A stretch of DNA of 64,000 bases from Pararhodobacter zhoushanensis (GCF_025949695.1 NZ_JAPDFL010000001.1:1925501-1989500); one strand, 5' to 3'. Counted from the stretch's first letter, positions 44,945-54,858 are shown. Numbers and translations are program-made. Notes: generated from the letters alone by a model not told the origin.

Positions 44945-45604
44945 TCAGAAGCGGCGCACCAGCGAGAAGCGCACCAGATCCAGATCGCCGTCGACCGTGG
45001 TCGCGCCGAAGGTTTCATCGCCATAGAAGTAGTGCTCGTAGTCGCCGCGAACGGTCCAGTCGTTCGACAGGGCGTGCTCATAGCCCAGACCCAGCATGGC
45101 ACCGCCAAAGCGCGCGCCGTCGCCTGCAACGGTGACGCCGGCGTTATCGACAACAACGCTGCGCGAATCCGTGCCGTAACCGGCGGTCATGAAGACCAGC
45201 GAGCGGTCCATGGCATAGCCCAGACGACCACGGATCGAGGCCTGATGGTCCGAGGCGCTGGTACAGGTCAGCGTACCGCCGACACCACAATCGTTGGTGC
45301 CATCGCGGTTCGACACGTCAAGCGCGACTTCCGCACCATAGACCATGTTGCCGTTCTGCCAGTTGTAGCCGGCGATCCCGCTCAGGCCCGCGCCCTGCAC
45401 GTCGGGGAAGTTGGGCGTTGCAACGCCGGTGGACATATCGCCCCGACCGTAGGTGACGCCAAGACCGGCATACGCGCCGGACCAGTCATACGACGCAACC
45501 GGTGCGATGGTGACGGGGGGTTCATAGACGGGAGCAACGGGGCCCGACGCCAGTGCAGCGGTGCCGATGGCAGAGGTGAGGGCTGCGATGACAAAGGTTT
45601 TCAT
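44945..45604 (-). CDS. outer-membrane beta-barrel protein (copy 1)
   Basis: 219 residues. Signal peptide MKTFVIAALTSAIGTAALASG, then alternating amphipathic strands and a C-terminal RRF, the outer-membrane assembly signal. Typical OMP_b-brl features are YDWSGAYAGLGVTYGRGD and SIRGRLGYAMDRSLVFMTAGYG. It is a paralogue of the next gene, and the mature N-terminus GPVAPVYEPPVTIAPV is also shared. Function is structural or permeability, not more precise. A clear terminator follows. Confidence 0.85.
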   Translation of the reverse strand: MKTFVIAALTSAIGTAALASGPVAPVYEPPVTIAPVASYDWSGAYAGLGVTYGRGDMSTGVATPNFPDVQGAGLSGIAGYNWQNGNMVYGAEVALDVSNRDGTNDCGVGGTLTCTSASDHQASIRGRLGYAMDRSLVFMTAGYGTDSRSVVVDNAGVTVAGDGARFGGAMLGLGYEHALSNDWTVRGDYEHYFYGDETFGATTVDGDLDLVRFSLVRRF

Positions 45605-45733
45605 GGCTCATTCCAATCGTTTCTTGATGTGCTGATCAGACAACGCTGCCTGACGCATTTGGTTCCATTCGTACCCGGGCGCGGTGCATTTTTTTGCATT
45701 TTGCAAGGGTGTGTCCCGGCAGGGACATAACCG

Positions 45734-45757
45734 GGCACGCCCCGGACGGGGCGTGCC
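45734..45757 (-). terminator. GC hairpin after the 45783 porin-like gene
   Basis: GGCACGCCCC and GGGGCGTGCC (45734-45743 and 45748-45757) with loop GGAC, 26 bases past the stop. No T-tract on the minus strand, so termination is probable but not certain. Confidence 0.5.
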
Positions 45758-45782
45758 ACGGAATTCGGTGAGAGCGGTCTGG

Positions 45783-46490
45783 TTAGAAGCGGAAGTTCGC
45801 ACCCAGTCGGACTTGCCCGTAGGCCACGTCGGTAAAGCAGTCGACGCTGCAGCCACCGCCCGGCAGCTCCAGACGGCCGAGATCGGTGTGAAGATACTCG
45901 AGGTTGACAGAGAACGAAGTCGTCAGGGCATGTTCGACGCCCAGGCCCGCCACCCAACCGTTCAGGCGATCACTGCCGGTTGCAACCGTTGCGGTGCCGG
46001 TTGCCGCGCCGCTGGCAAAGCCAAGGGTCCCGTAGACCAAGGTCCGGTCAAAGGCCCGGCCAATGCGGCCCCGCAGGTTGTAGACGTCGCTGACCTCGGT
46101 CGAACAGACGTTGCTCGCGCTGCAGCCAAAAGTGCCGCTGGTCGCGCCATTCGCCGTCAAGGTCGAGCCGGAATAGTCAAACGCAGCGCCGTACACCATC
46201 GGGCCGCTCTGCATATCGTAGCCAAAGGTCACGCCCCAGGGATGGCCGCTCCAGTCACCCGGTTCAGCGGTGGCCCCGATACTGCGCTCGGACCAGACGT
46301 TGTCCCCCGTCGGGCTGGCGATTGTTACGCCGACATACGCGCCGCCCCAATCATAGGTCGCAATGGGCGCTGCAACCGTCATCGGCGGTTGGTAGACGGG
46401 TTCTGTTGGCCCCGATGCAAGCGCCGCTCCGGCGGAAAAAACCGCCAGAAGGGCCGGGACGGCGATGCTGGATGAAATGAAACGCGTCAT
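45783..46490 (-). CDS. outer-membrane beta-barrel protein (copy 2)
   Basis: 235 residues. Signal peptide ending AGAALASG, then PTEPVYQPPMTVAAPIATYDWGGAYVGVTI, parallel to copy 1. VYNLRGRIGRAFDRTLVYGTLGF and the C-terminal GANFRF show the barrel and end signal. One Cys pair (CSASNVC) probably forms a loop disulfide in the periplasm. It has its own upstream region with a direct repeat and its own hairpin, so the two paralogues are separately transcribed. Confidence 0.85.
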   Translation of the reverse strand: MTRFISSSIAVPALLAVFSAGAALASGPTEPVYQPPMTVAAPIATYDWGGAYVGVTIASPTGDNVWSERSIGATAEPGDWSGHPWGVTFGYDMQSGPMVYGAAFDYSGSTLTANGATSGTFGCSASNVCSTEVSDVYNLRGRIGRAFDRTLVYGTLGFASGAATGTATVATGSDRLNGWVAGLGVEHALTTSFSVNLEYLHTDLGRLELPGGGCSVDCFTDVAYGQVRLGANFRF

Positions 46491-46844
46491 GGTATCGCTC
46501 TCCGTTAAAAATGAGTGCCGGTTAAAAATGAAGGCCGGTGCCGTTTGGGGGCACGTGTCACGCGCAGCTGTCCGGGGTTGCCCTGGCTTTTCGAATCACC
46601 TTGACGGTCGGGTCTCGTTAAGCCGAAGTATCCGCCTGCTCCGGAACGAAAGCCAATCACGCCGTTGTGCAACCAAGATGCGCGTCGATTTTCGGCGCCT
46701 TCCCGCTTGGCGAGAAGTTGCCGACGCCGACGGGCGCTTTGGCAACCGCCAACCACTGTTGCAGGACGGATGCACGCCGTGAACGCGCTTGCGTGGGTTT
46801 CCGCTGCACTCTAAAGTAGCGGTAACACGAAATGGAGGGCGTAC
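46491..46844. other. 354-base divergent intergenic region
   Basis: Between the porin-like gene (minus) and Ppx/GppA (plus). It contains a direct repeat (see 46503-46531) and, near 46815, the promoter-side sequence for Ppx; GGAGGG lies eight bases before the Ppx ATG. I see no gene in it. Confidence 0.5.
46503..46531. repeat. tandem 12-base direct repeat in the porin-like gene leader
   Basis: CGTTAAAAATGA and GGTTAAAAATGA with starts 17 bases apart, 13 bases upstream of the porin-like ATG. Possible regulator or sRNA target site; function unknown. Confidence 0.5.
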
Positions 46845-47996
46845 ATGACGCCCGAGCGTCCCGCAGGCGCGGCGGCGCATCCGCAATCGTCGAGGCCGCC
46901 CAATCGCGCGCGGACTCCGGCCGGAATCGAGCCAAAGCGCCAGTCTGGTCCCAGTGATGGGGGGCTTTATGCCGCCCTCGACCTGGGAACCAACTCTTGT
47001 CGCATGCTGATTGCACGCCCCAAAGGCGCGCAGTTTGAGGTTGTCGACAGTTTTTCCCGGGCCGTCGAGCTCGGCACCGGGCTGGAAAGCACCGGGCGGC
47101 TGGGGCATGTGCCGATGGCCCGTACCGTGCAAGCCCTGCGCATCTGCCGCCGCAAGCTCGATGAGCACGCCGTGATCCGCATGCGGCTGGTCGCGACCGA
47201 GGCCTGCCGACGCGCCCGCAACTCGGCCGAATTCATCCGCAAGATCCAGCGTGAGACCGGCCTGCGGCTGGAGATCATCCCGGCCGAGGAAGAGGCGCGG
47301 CTTGCGGTGATCTCCTGCGCGCCGCTGGTGGCTGCAGAAACCGAGCAACTGCTGGTCATCGACATCGGCGGTGGTTCGACCGAATTGGTGTGGATCGACC
47401 TGTCGGACGTCCCCCCGGCCGAGCGCCGCGCGTCGATCCTGACCGTCAAGCTGGGCTTTGCCGCGCAGGGCCTTGCCGCGCCGCTGCCGGGGCAGGCGCG
47501 GGTGGTCGACTGGATCAGCGTGCCGCTGGGTGTGGCGACGCTGCGCGAGCAGTTCAACGATGTCGAGGATGACGCCGCGCGCTTCGCCCTGATGAGCTGG
47601 CATTTCGAGGAACAGCTGCACAATTTCTCGCCCTACCAGAACCCGGCCCCGCGCGAGGGGTTCCAGATCATCGGGACGTCGGGCACGGTAACGACGGTGG
47701 CGGCCTCGTATCTGGGGCTGCGGCGCTATGACCGCAACAAGGTTGACGGGCTGACCATGACCTCGGCGCAGATCGACCGGGTGATCCGCGACTATCTCGC
47801 GCTTGGGCCGGAAGGCCGGCGCACCGACCCGCGCATCGGGCGCGAGCGGCACGGGCTGATCATGTCCGGTGCCGCGATCTTGCAGGCCCTGATGCGCGTC
47901 TGGCCAACCGATGTTATGTCGGTTGCCGACCGCGGCCTGCGCGAAGGGTTGCTTTATGCACAGATGAGCCACGACGGCGTGCTGGCGGGGCTGTGA
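46845..47996 (+). CDS. Ppx/GppA family phosphatase
   Basis: 383 residues. After about 40 low-complexity residues the ASKHA fold begins: [17 protein letters not shown] (phosphate 1), [39 protein letters not shown] and [12 protein letters not shown]. These are exopolyphosphatase/guanosine pentaphosphate phosphatase signatures. Only the catalytic two-domain core is present, without the C-terminal HD-like domain of E. coli Ppx. It degrades polyphosphate or pppGpp. The stop nearly abuts the RlmE gene, an arrangement common in this family of bacteria. Confidence 0.9.
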   Translation: MTPERPAGAAAHPQSSRPPNRARTPAGIEPKRQSGPSDGGLYAALDLGTNSCRMLIARPKGAQFEVVDSFSRAVELGTGLESTGRLGHVPMARTVQALRICRRKLDEHAVIRMRLVATEACRRARNSAEFIRKIQRETGLRLEIIPAEEEARLAVISCAPLVAAETEQLLVIDIGGGSTELVWIDLSDVPPAERRASILTVKLGFAAQGLAAPLPGQARVVDWISVPLGVATLREQFNDVEDDAARFALMSWHFEEQLHNFSPYQNPAPREGFQIIGTSGTVTTVAASYLGLRRYDRNKVDGLTMTSAQIDRVIRDYLALGPEGRRTDPRIGRERHGLIMSGAAILQALMRVWPTDVMSVADRGLREGLLYAQMSHDGVLAGL

Positions 47997-48007
47997 AAGG
48001 AAAGACG

Positions 48008-48778
48008 ATGGCGACACCGCCCGGAAAACCACCAAGTACCAAAACCCCCAGTGGCAAGAACACCTCGGGGCGCGGACAACGTGACCTCAAGGTCAAGGTC
48101 AAGACGGCGAAGGGGCGCAAGCTTTCGTCGACGCGCTGGCTTGAGCGCCAGCTCAATGACCCCTACGTCAGCCGCGCCCAACGCGAAGGCTATCGCGGCC
48201 GCGCGGCGTTCAAGATCCTGGAACTGGACGACAAATTCCGCTTCCTTGTGCCCGGCGCGCGGGTGGTCGATCTGGGCTGCGCCCCCGGCGGCTGGCTGCA
48301 GGTGGCCGTGCCCCGGGTCAACGCCCTGGGCGAGAAACAGGGGAAACGCGTGGGCACCCTGCTGGGCGTCGATCTGCAGGAAGTCGAGCCGATCGCCGGG
48401 GCCGAGGTCCATGTGCTCGACTTTCTGGCGGACGGCGCGGATGAGCAGGTCAAGGTCTGGCTCAACGGGCAGGCCGATGTGGTCATGTCCGACATGGCCG
48501 CTTCCGCCTCGGGTCACAAGCAGACCGACCATAACCGCATCATGGCCTTGTGCGAACACGCCGCCTATTTCGCATTCGACGTGCTGGCACCCGGCGGCAC
48601 CTTTGTCGCCAAAGTGCTGGCAGGCGGGGCGGAGGGGGAGCTGCAACAACTGCTCAAGCAGCGATTCACCAAGGTGGTCAACGTCAAACCGCCCGCCAGC
48701 CGGGCGGATTCGTCGGAGAAATACGTGGTCGCCACAGGGTTCCGCGATGCCCCGGCCGTGATCGACAGCGACGACTGA
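48008..48778 (+). CDS. rlmE: 23S rRNA (uridine(2552)-2'-O)-methyltransferase
   Basis: 256 residues; about 45 basic N-terminal residues precede the FtsJ/RlmE domain. SAM motif [15 protein letters not shown]; the K-D-K-E catalytic set is visible as Lys in [12 protein letters not shown], Asp in VVMSDMAAS, Lys in FVAKVLAGG and Glu in [11 protein letters not shown]. It methylates the A-loop uridine of 23S rRNA. The ATG at 48008 has AAAGGAAAG before it; a GTG at 47993 overlapping the Ppx stop is less likely. Confidence 0.93.
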   Translation: MATPPGKPPSTKTPSGKNTSGRGQRDLKVKVKTAKGRKLSSTRWLERQLNDPYVSRAQREGYRGRAAFKILELDDKFRFLVPGARVVDLGCAPGGWLQVAVPRVNALGEKQGKRVGTLLGVDLQEVEPIAGAEVHVLDFLADGADEQVKVWLNGQADVVMSDMAASASGHKQTDHNRIMALCEHAAYFAFDVLAPGGTFVAKVLAGGAEGELQQLLKQRFTKVVNVKPPASRADSSEKYVVATGFRDAPAVIDSDD

Positions 48779-48787
48779 CAGGGGCAG

Positions 48788-48972
48788 ATCGGGGGGCTGC
48801 TCGCCCCCGAACCCCTCGCCAGAGGAGGGGGCACGCCCCTCCTCTGGACTCCTCCCGTGGATATTTTCAGACAGAAAATGAAACAGGGTTAACGATACTT
48901 CATTTTCTGTCTCTAAATATCCTCGGGGGTGAATTTGCGCAGCAAAGAGGGGGCTGAAAGCCCCTTCGCGCG
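48788..48972. repeat. intergenic palindromic repeat, copy D (double element)
   Basis: GGGGGGCTGCTCGCCCCC and a CAGAGGAGGGGGC/GCCCCTCCTCTG hairpin, then AGACAGAAAATGAA paired with TTCATTTTCTGTCT (48869-48882 and 48899-48912) flanked by ATATTTTC and CTAAATATCC, then GGGGGCTGAAAGCCCC. It follows rlmE closely and may end its transcript. Confidence 0.7.
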
Positions 48973-49658
48973 CCGCGTCAGCGGCGCGCCCGGCCCAACG
49001 AGGCGACCGGATCTTTGATCCGTGAGCCGAGGCGGGAGCCCCGCCTGCCACTGATCATCCCCTTCCCCCGCCGCCAACCGCCCGGGCCCAGGCCGGATGC
49101 CTTTGCAGAACGCGTCGGAAAGCGGAGCCGGGTCACCGTAGCGCTCCATCTGCGCGCTGTCGGCCACCGAAAGTTGCGCGTGATCCATGGCGCGCTGAAG
49201 CCCTGCACTCTATGCAAGCCGGTCGCGGGCCAAGGCGCTGCCCTTCCCGGTCTGGCGTGAAGGGGTCCTCAACGACGCCGATCTGCCCTTGGCGCAGGCG
49301 GTGTCTGACGGCCTCGGTCCCCACCCCTAGGCCACCTGCGCGGACCCGATCAGCCTGCCCCCAAAAACCGGCCAGGATGGACCTGCCCAACCCCCGTTTC
49401 TTCCGCACTGAAGACACCGCCCTGCCGCACCGCCTTGGCTGGCACCCGCGCCCGTCAGGGAATCCGGGACTTTTTCCGGCCTGTCTCGGACCCCGGCAGC
49501 CTCGGGTTCTGCGTCACTGATCCGGGCGCGCTGGCGGCGGGGATCCTGAAAGCCGGGCGCGACTGACGGGATTGCACGCAAAGCAGGGGGGCGAAACCGG
49601 CGTCGATATGGACAAATCGCGGCTGCTGGTTCAAGACAGCGGCCAACAGGAGCATATC
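48973..49658. other. gene-poor stretch with decayed coding remnants
   Basis: About 690 bases with no intact gene. On the plus strand, KALPFPVWREGVLNDADLPLAQAVSDGLG (around 49230-49320) and GIRDFFRPVSDPGSLGF, then CVTDPGALAAGILKAGRD to a TGA at 49565 read like real protein in different frames, separated by stops. I cannot name the family. It may be one decayed gene. Confidence 0.45.
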
Positions 49659-51233
49659 ATGACCGTCACCCGTTTCGCCCCGTCGCCCACCGGCTACCTG
49701 CACATCGGCAACCTGCGCACGGCGCTGTTCAACTACCTCATCGCCCGCAAGACCGGCGGCAAGTTCATCCTGCGTCTGGATGACACCGACCGCGAGCGCT
49801 CGAAGCAAGAGTATATCGACGGCATCAAGACCGATCTGGAATGGCTCGGTCTGGAATGGGATCAGGTCGAGCGGCAGTCCGAGCGGCTGGACCGCTACGC
49901 CGAGGTCGCAGACCAGCTGCGCGCCGCGGGCAAGTTCTATGAATGCTTCGAGACCCCGACCGAGCTGGACCTCAAGCGCAAGAAGCAGCTCAACATGGGC
50001 AAGCCGCCGGTCTATGACCGCGCGTCGCTGGCGCTGGATGACGCGGGCCGCGCGAAGCTGCGCGCCGAGGGGCGCGAGGGGTACTGGCGCTTTCAACTGG
50101 ATCTCGAGCGCATTGAATGGACTGACGGCATTCTGGGGGATATCTCCATCGACGCCGCCTCGGTCAGCGACCCCGTGTTGATCCGCGCCGACGGGCAGGT
50201 GCTCTATACCTTCGCGTCGTCGGTGGATGACACCGATATGGGCGTCACGCATATCGTGCGCGGCGGCGACCATGTCACCAACACCGCGACGCAGATCCAG
50301 ATCATCAAGGCGATCGGTGGCACCCCACCCGATTTCGCCCACCACAGCCTGCTCACCGGCCCGCAGGGCGAGGCGCTGTCCAAACGTCTGGGCACGCTCA
50401 GCCTGCGCGACCTGCGCGCGCAGGGCGTCGAGCGCATGGCGCTCTTGTCGCTGATGGCCCGCCTCGGCTCGTCGCAGCCGGTCGAGCTGCGCGCCAACCT
50501 TGACGAGATCGCCGAGAGCTTCGACCTCAGCCAGTTCGGCGCGGCCCCCACCAAATTCGACGCCGAAGACCTCTGGCCCCTGACCCGCCAGCATGTGCAG
50601 GCGCTGCCCTATGAGACCGTCGCCGACCACCTGACCGCCCTCGGTGTGCCCGCCGCTATCGCCCCGGCCTTCTGGGACGTGGCCAAGGCCAATGTCACCA
50701 CGCTGGCCGATGTCGATGCCTGGTGGGTGCTCTGCCGCGACGGCGCGCAGCCGTTGGTCGCCGAGGAAGACACCGACTTTATCGCCGAGGCCTTCACCCT
50801 GCTGCCCCCGCCGCCCTATGGTCCGACCAGCTGGTCCGACTGGACCGGCGCTGTCAAAGCCGCCACGGGTCGCAAGGGCAAGGGCTTGTTCATGCCACTT
50901 CGCCGTGCCGTTACCGGCATGGACCACGGCCCCGACATGGCCTCGCTAATGCCGCTGCTGCAAAAGCGCCCGGGAACCGCTGACCCGCGCGCGCATCATC
51001 TGTCCCTAAATATCCACGGGGGTTTCCAAAGGGGGAGCGTGCTCCCCCCTTTGGCGAGGGGGTCCGGGGGCGCGCAGCCCCCCGTCTTCCCGATAAGCTG
51101 GGGGCGCGCAGCCCCCCGCTTTTCTTATTTCCCGTCCGACGGTGCAACAGCACCCGCCGCTACGCTCAGCGGCACCCGCGCCAGAACCTGCCGGTTCATG
51201 CGCATATCCTCAGCCACAAACCGCAGCTCGTAG
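49659..51233 (+). CDS. gltX: glutamate--tRNA ligase with abnormal 3' extension
   Basis: HIGH motif in APSPTGYLHIGNLRTAL and the KMSKS-equivalent LSKRLGTLSLRD identify a class Ib glutamyl-tRNA synthetase; AGGAG lies six bases before the ATG. The conserved protein ends near LMPLLQKRPG (about residue 438). As read, the frame then runs on through repeat copy E and antisense to the VWA gene, giving 524 residues. One base restored near 50965-50975 would end the protein at a TGA at 50981-50983, 441 residues, a usual length in this group. I think the extension is not real. Confidence 0.88.
   Translation: MTVTRFAPSPTGYLHIGNLRTALFNYLIARKTGGKFILRLDDTDRERSKQEYIDGIKTDLEWLGLEWDQVERQSERLDRYAEVADQLRAAGKFYECFETPTELDLKRKKQLNMGKPPVYDRASLALDDAGRAKLRAEGREGYWRFQLDLERIEWTDGILGDISIDAASVSDPVLIRADGQVLYTFASSVDDTDMGVTHIVRGGDHVTNTATQIQIIKAIGGTPPDFAHHSLLTGPQGEALSKRLGTLSLRDLRAQGVERMALLSLMARLGSSQPVELRANLDEIAESFDLSQFGAAPTKFDAEDLWPLTRQHVQALPYETVADHLTALGVPAAIAPAFWDVAKANVTTLADVDAWWVLCRDGAQPLVAEEDTDFIAEAFTLLPPPPYGPTSWSDWTGAVKAATGRKGKGLFMPLRRAVTGMDHGPDMASLMPLLQKRPGTADPRAHHLSLNIHGGFQRGSVLPPLARGSGGAQPPVFPISWGRAAPRFSYFPSDGATAPAATLSGTRARTCRFMRISSATNRSS
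51007..51118 (+). repeat. intergenic palindromic repeat, copy E
   Basis: AAATATCCACGGGGG, AAAGGGGGAGCGTGCTCCCCCCTTT, GGGGGTCCGGGGG, then GGGGGCGCGCAGCCCCCCG twice. Located between the likely true end of gltX and the convergent VWA gene; nearly identical to copy B over its first 60 bases. Confidence 0.75.
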
Positions 51234-52695
51234 CTGCCCGCCTCGGTTGGCGCATACAGCGTGACCTGCGGGCTGGCCGGGTCGAGATAGGCATAGGTCA
51301 ACTCGCCCGAGAACTCGGCATTGCCCGGCACCACGATGTCGATCCAGCTGCGCGGGTTCGCCGGTCCTTGCCACTGCACGGTGAATTCCGCCCCCGGCGC
51401 GAGTGTCGCGGGCGCGGTCAGGGTGACCATCGGCGGCGTGACGGTCAGCGGGCGGGTCATCGCGACCACCCGGCCCTCGGGGCCCTCGGCGATATAGCGG
51501 ATCTCGTAGGCACCCGGCGTCAGCGGCAGGATCAGCGGCAGCGGGTTGGCGGTCAGGTAGTCGTCCGCGGCCGCCGAGTTGGTCCGGGTCGCGCCCGCCT
51601 CGATCACATCGATATAGTCGCCTTGCGCGTTCGGGCCGGTCCAGCCAATGCTCAGCGTGCTGCCAGCCATGGCCGTTTCGGGCGCGGTCAGGGCATAGGT
51701 CAGATCGGTGACTTCCAGCGGCTGCGAGGCCAGAATGCGCGGCGCGCGGCCCTCGATTTCTTCGACATAGCGCAGGGTGTAGCGCCCCGGCGCGACCGGT
51801 ACGCGGATCTGCGCGGGCAACCCGTCGCGCAGATAGCTGTAGCTTTGCACCGAATTGGTGCGGGTGCCGCCCTCTTCGATGATGTCGATGTAATCCAGCG
51901 GGTTCAGCGGACCCGTCACCTCGACCGTCAGACTGCTCTGCGCCGGTGCGGTCAGCGAGGCCGACAGGCTGGCCGGGGGCAGGGGCAGGGGGCGGGCGGG
52001 GCAGCTGCGGGTTCGACAACCGGTGCAGGCACCGGCTCGACCGCAGGGGCGGCGGCAGGGGCGGCCAGCGTCTGCGTCAGCGCCCGGGTGAGGGCGGCGG
52101 CGTCATCGGCCTGAAAATACTGCCCGCCGGTTTCCTCGGCCAGACAGGCAACCTGCGCGCCTTCCTCGGCGCTCAGCCCGAAACCCACCACATGGGCGGT
52201 GAAATTGACGCCCGAGGCGTCAAGCTCGCGCCCCAGCGCGCAAGGGTCAGCCTCGCAGGTTTCGATCCCGTCGGTGACCAGCACAACGGTCGCGGGGTCT
52301 TCGGAATAGCGCAGCGCCTCGGCGGCACGGCGGACGGCATCGGTCAGCGGCGTGCGGCCCTGAAACCGCATCGCGTTGACGGCTTGCGAAATCTGTCCGG
52401 CGGTCCCGGCAGCGGGTTCAACCATCACTTCGATATCCGAGCAATCGCCACGCCGACGGTGGCCATAGCCGATCAGGCCCAGCGTCGCATCGGGGGCCAT
52501 ACCGGCCAGCACCTCACCCACCACCGAGCGGGCAATTTCCAGCTTGGGCACGCCGTCAATCTGACCCCACATCGAGCCCGAGCCATCCATGACGATCATG
52601 GTGCGGGGGGTGATGGGGGTGGTTTGGGCCTGCGCCGAAACTGCACAGGCAAGGGCCAGCGATGAAGCCGCGAAACGCAGCAGGGTCTTGGACAT
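51125..52695 (-). pseudogene. VWA domain protein with Ig-like repeats, frameshifted
   Basis: Starts MSKTLLRFAASSLALACAVSAQAQ (signal peptide), then a von Willebrand A domain with MIDAS MDGSGSMWG and VTDGIETC (about 30-215), then a Pro/Ala linker where the frame breaks. The second frame holds three related units of about 85 residues, each with a Y(I)DI or (W)IDI strand and a (G)xYELR(F/Y) strand. One extra G in a plus-strand run between 51975 and 51992 (best at 51988-51992) gives a single 523-residue protein. Probable secreted or periplasmic metal-dependent binding protein. Confidence 0.8.
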
Positions 52696-52846
52696 ATGAA
52701 GAATCCCGATCTTGAAACAACGACGCTGACGATACACAGCGTTTTTGTTAGTGCAACCAAGACGGGAAATCGTTCAAATATTCAGGGCGCATTGCGCCGA
52801 AAACATCCGGGCCATCCTTTCGGGGGCCGATCCGGCGCGCGGACCC

Positions 52847-53542
52847 TCAGGCGATGCGGCGGAAGGTCGACTCAGCGCCCGAGTTGTCAAAGAACGGCAC
52901 GCTGTCCTGACGCTGTTCGCGCAGGATCGCCTCGGCCTCGGCCAGCACGACCTCGGTGATGAACGGCAGGTCGAGCGAGCGGGCTTCGGACAGGGCGATC
53001 CAGTGCAGATGGCTCAATTCATCCGTCGCGCGCGAGAAATCGTCGGGGTCGCCCGCGATATCCTCGGCCCGGGCCAGAAAGAAGCGCGCGTCAAAGCGGC
53101 GCGGCCGGCCCGGAGGCGTCACCGCGCGAAACAGGAACCGCAGCGCATCGCCAGACGGGCGCAGCCCGGCGGCGGCAAACTCGGCCCAATCGGCGGGCAC
53201 GCAGCCCTCCCACGTGCCGGGACGTCCCAGCATCAGCCCGGCCTCTTCCCACAGCTCGCGGATCGCGGCGGCGGTCATCGCCTCAGGCGCCGGGGCGGTC
53301 GCGGTGACGGGCCGGTCGGCCAGGCGCGCGCGTTCGACGTCGGCCAGCGGGGCGGGCAGGGTGACCAGCCGGTCATCGGCGTCGACGGCACCGCCCGGAA
53401 ACACATATTTCGACGGCATGAAGGCCGCAGCCGACCCGCGCTGCCCCATCAACACGCGGGGTGTTGCCGTGTCGGCATCGCGCACCAGAACGATGGTGGC
53501 CGCGTCACGGATCGGGGGCGAGGCGACGGCGATCAGTGTCAT
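52847..53542 (-). CDS. Nudix hydrolase with an insertion in the Nudix box
   Basis: 231 residues. The box is split: FPGGAVDADDR at about 50 and AAIRELWEEAGLMLG at about 93, with about 35 residues between, as in the NUDT19-like group. The REXXEE metal residues are present (RELWEEAG). Relatives hydrolyse CoA and acyl-CoA; substrate here is not shown. The ATG at 53540-53542 overlaps the DUF983 stop, so the two are co-translated. Confidence 0.85.
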   Translation of the reverse strand: MTLIAVASPPIRDAATIVLVRDADTATPRVLMGQRGSAAAFMPSKYVFPGGAVDADDRLVTLPAPLADVERARLADRPVTATAPAPEAMTAAAIRELWEEAGLMLGRPGTWEGCVPADWAEFAAAGLRPSGDALRFLFRAVTPPGRPRRFDARFFLARAEDIAGDPDDFSRATDELSHLHWIALSEARSLDLPFITEVVLAEAEAILREQRQDSVPFFDNSGAESTFRRIA

Positions 53543-53937
53543 GCGTCGCTGCCAAAGCCATGCATGCGCCGCGACCATTGCAGCGCAACCAGTGCCCCCT
53601 TGAACCGGGGCAGCAGATAGAGCGCCAGCGCCAGCGCCAGTGTCCAGCACAGGGTGATCATCACCCAGGGCGAGGGGCCCCAGGCCAGATACACCGCCAG
53701 ATACAGCGCCATGATGGATTTGCCGACCACCAGAATGGTCAGATAGGCCGGGCCGTCATCGGCGCGCTGGTGATGCAGGTCTTCACCGCAATTGGGGCAT
53801 TCGTCGACGACCTTCAGATAGCCGCGCATGATCTTGCCGGTGCCACAGGCCGGGCAACGCCCCGACCAGCCCTTGCGCAACGCAGGCTTCAACGGGCGGT
53901 CGTCAACCATTTCGATGGGCTGGGCGATCATGGTCAT
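53539..53937 (-). CDS. DUF983 family membrane protein
   Basis: 132 residues. A zinc ribbon with CPACG at about 29 and CPNCGEDL at about 47, followed by two membrane helices (about 66-110). This is the DUF983 layout; the function is unknown. It is upstream of and coupled to the Nudix gene, as in other alphaproteobacteria. Confidence 0.88.
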   Translation of the reverse strand: MTMIAQPIEMVDDRPLKPALRKGWSGRCPACGTGKIMRGYLKVVDECPNCGEDLHHQRADDGPAYLTILVVGKSIMALYLAVYLAWGPSPWVMITLCWTLALALALYLLPRFKGALVALQWSRRMHGFGSDA

Positions 53938-54207
53938 GGCGGAACCTCTCTGCCGCGTCGCGGCGATGAAAGAAAGTCGTGTGCGGGTCTTCTGGCACCG
54001 CAGCGATGTCGGAAGGGACGGACCGTGCCTTCGACGCGGGGGGCATCAAAGCCGGTTGATCCGTGTTGCCCTCAAGATGGTGCATGCAAAGAAACAGGTC
54101 AAGTTCAGGATAACGCGAAACGCTGCGACGGAATGTCCGGTGCGCGGCGTTAGAGAGGTATCAACGCGCCAAAGGATGCCTCCGGCGGCGCACGATAGGA
54201 GAGAACC

Positions 54208-54831
54208 ATGAACACCAAGACCCTCACCGCTATCGCCCTGCTGATCGCCGCCGTTCCGGCTGCAAGCTTTGCCCAGAGCGGCCCGATGGCAGGCATGACG
54301 CCCCCGACGCTCGATTTTGCAACGGCGGATGCCGACGGCAGCGGCGGCATCTCGGCGGAAGAATGGACCGCCTACAGCGCAACGCTGCACAGCGAAATGC
54401 GCGCCCAGCGGACCGCCGCCCGCGCCGATGCGCTGATCGCTGAGGCGGATGCGGACGGCGACGGCGCGCTGACCCGTGACGAGCTGATCACCGGCATGAC
54501 CGCGATGGGTGACGCCCGCCGTGAGAGCCGTGGCGGCATGGGACGCGGCCATGGTGAGCGTCACGGCATGCGCGGCGACCATGGCGGCTGGGGCGGCCAC
54601 CACATGCGCGGCGACGACGACCATGGTCGCCGGGGCGAGATGCGCGACGGACAGCGTGGCGGCCAGCGCGACGGGCAGCGCGGGGAGATGCGCGGTGAGC
54701 GCGGTGGCGATATGGCGTCACGCAGCTTTGCCCGCATGGACCGCAACGACGATGGCAGCATCGATGCCACCGAACTGGGGCAGGCGCAGGAGTTCCTGAA
54801 CTGGATGGCACAGCGCCCGCGCTTCAACTGA
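54208..54831 (+). CDS. secreted EF-hand protein with His/Arg/Gly-rich segment
   Basis: 207 residues. Signal peptide MNTKTLTAIALLIAAVPAASFAQ. EF-hand loops: DADGSGGISAEE (about 41-52), DADGDGALTRDE (about 81-92) and DRNDDGSIDATE near the C-terminus. Between the last two lies about 70 residues rich in His, Gly, Arg and Met (GHGERHGMRGDHGG and so on), which could bind transition metals. The sigma/anti-sigma/metal-sensor genes that follow suggest it is a target or sensor partner. GGAGAG precedes the ATG. Confidence 0.85.
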   Translation: MNTKTLTAIALLIAAVPAASFAQSGPMAGMTPPTLDFATADADGSGGISAEEWTAYSATLHSEMRAQRTAARADALIAEADADGDGALTRDELITGMTAMGDARRESRGGMGRGHGERHGMRGDHGGWGGHHMRGDDDHGRRGEMRDGQRGGQRDGQRGEMRGERGGDMASRSFARMDRNDDGSIDATELGQAQEFLNWMAQRPRFN

Positions 54832-54858
54832 GATCCGTTGATCTGAGTTGCTAACCGG

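Noticed and set aside
46503..46531. CRISPR repeats
   Set aside because: Only two copies with a five-base gap; no cas genes in the window.
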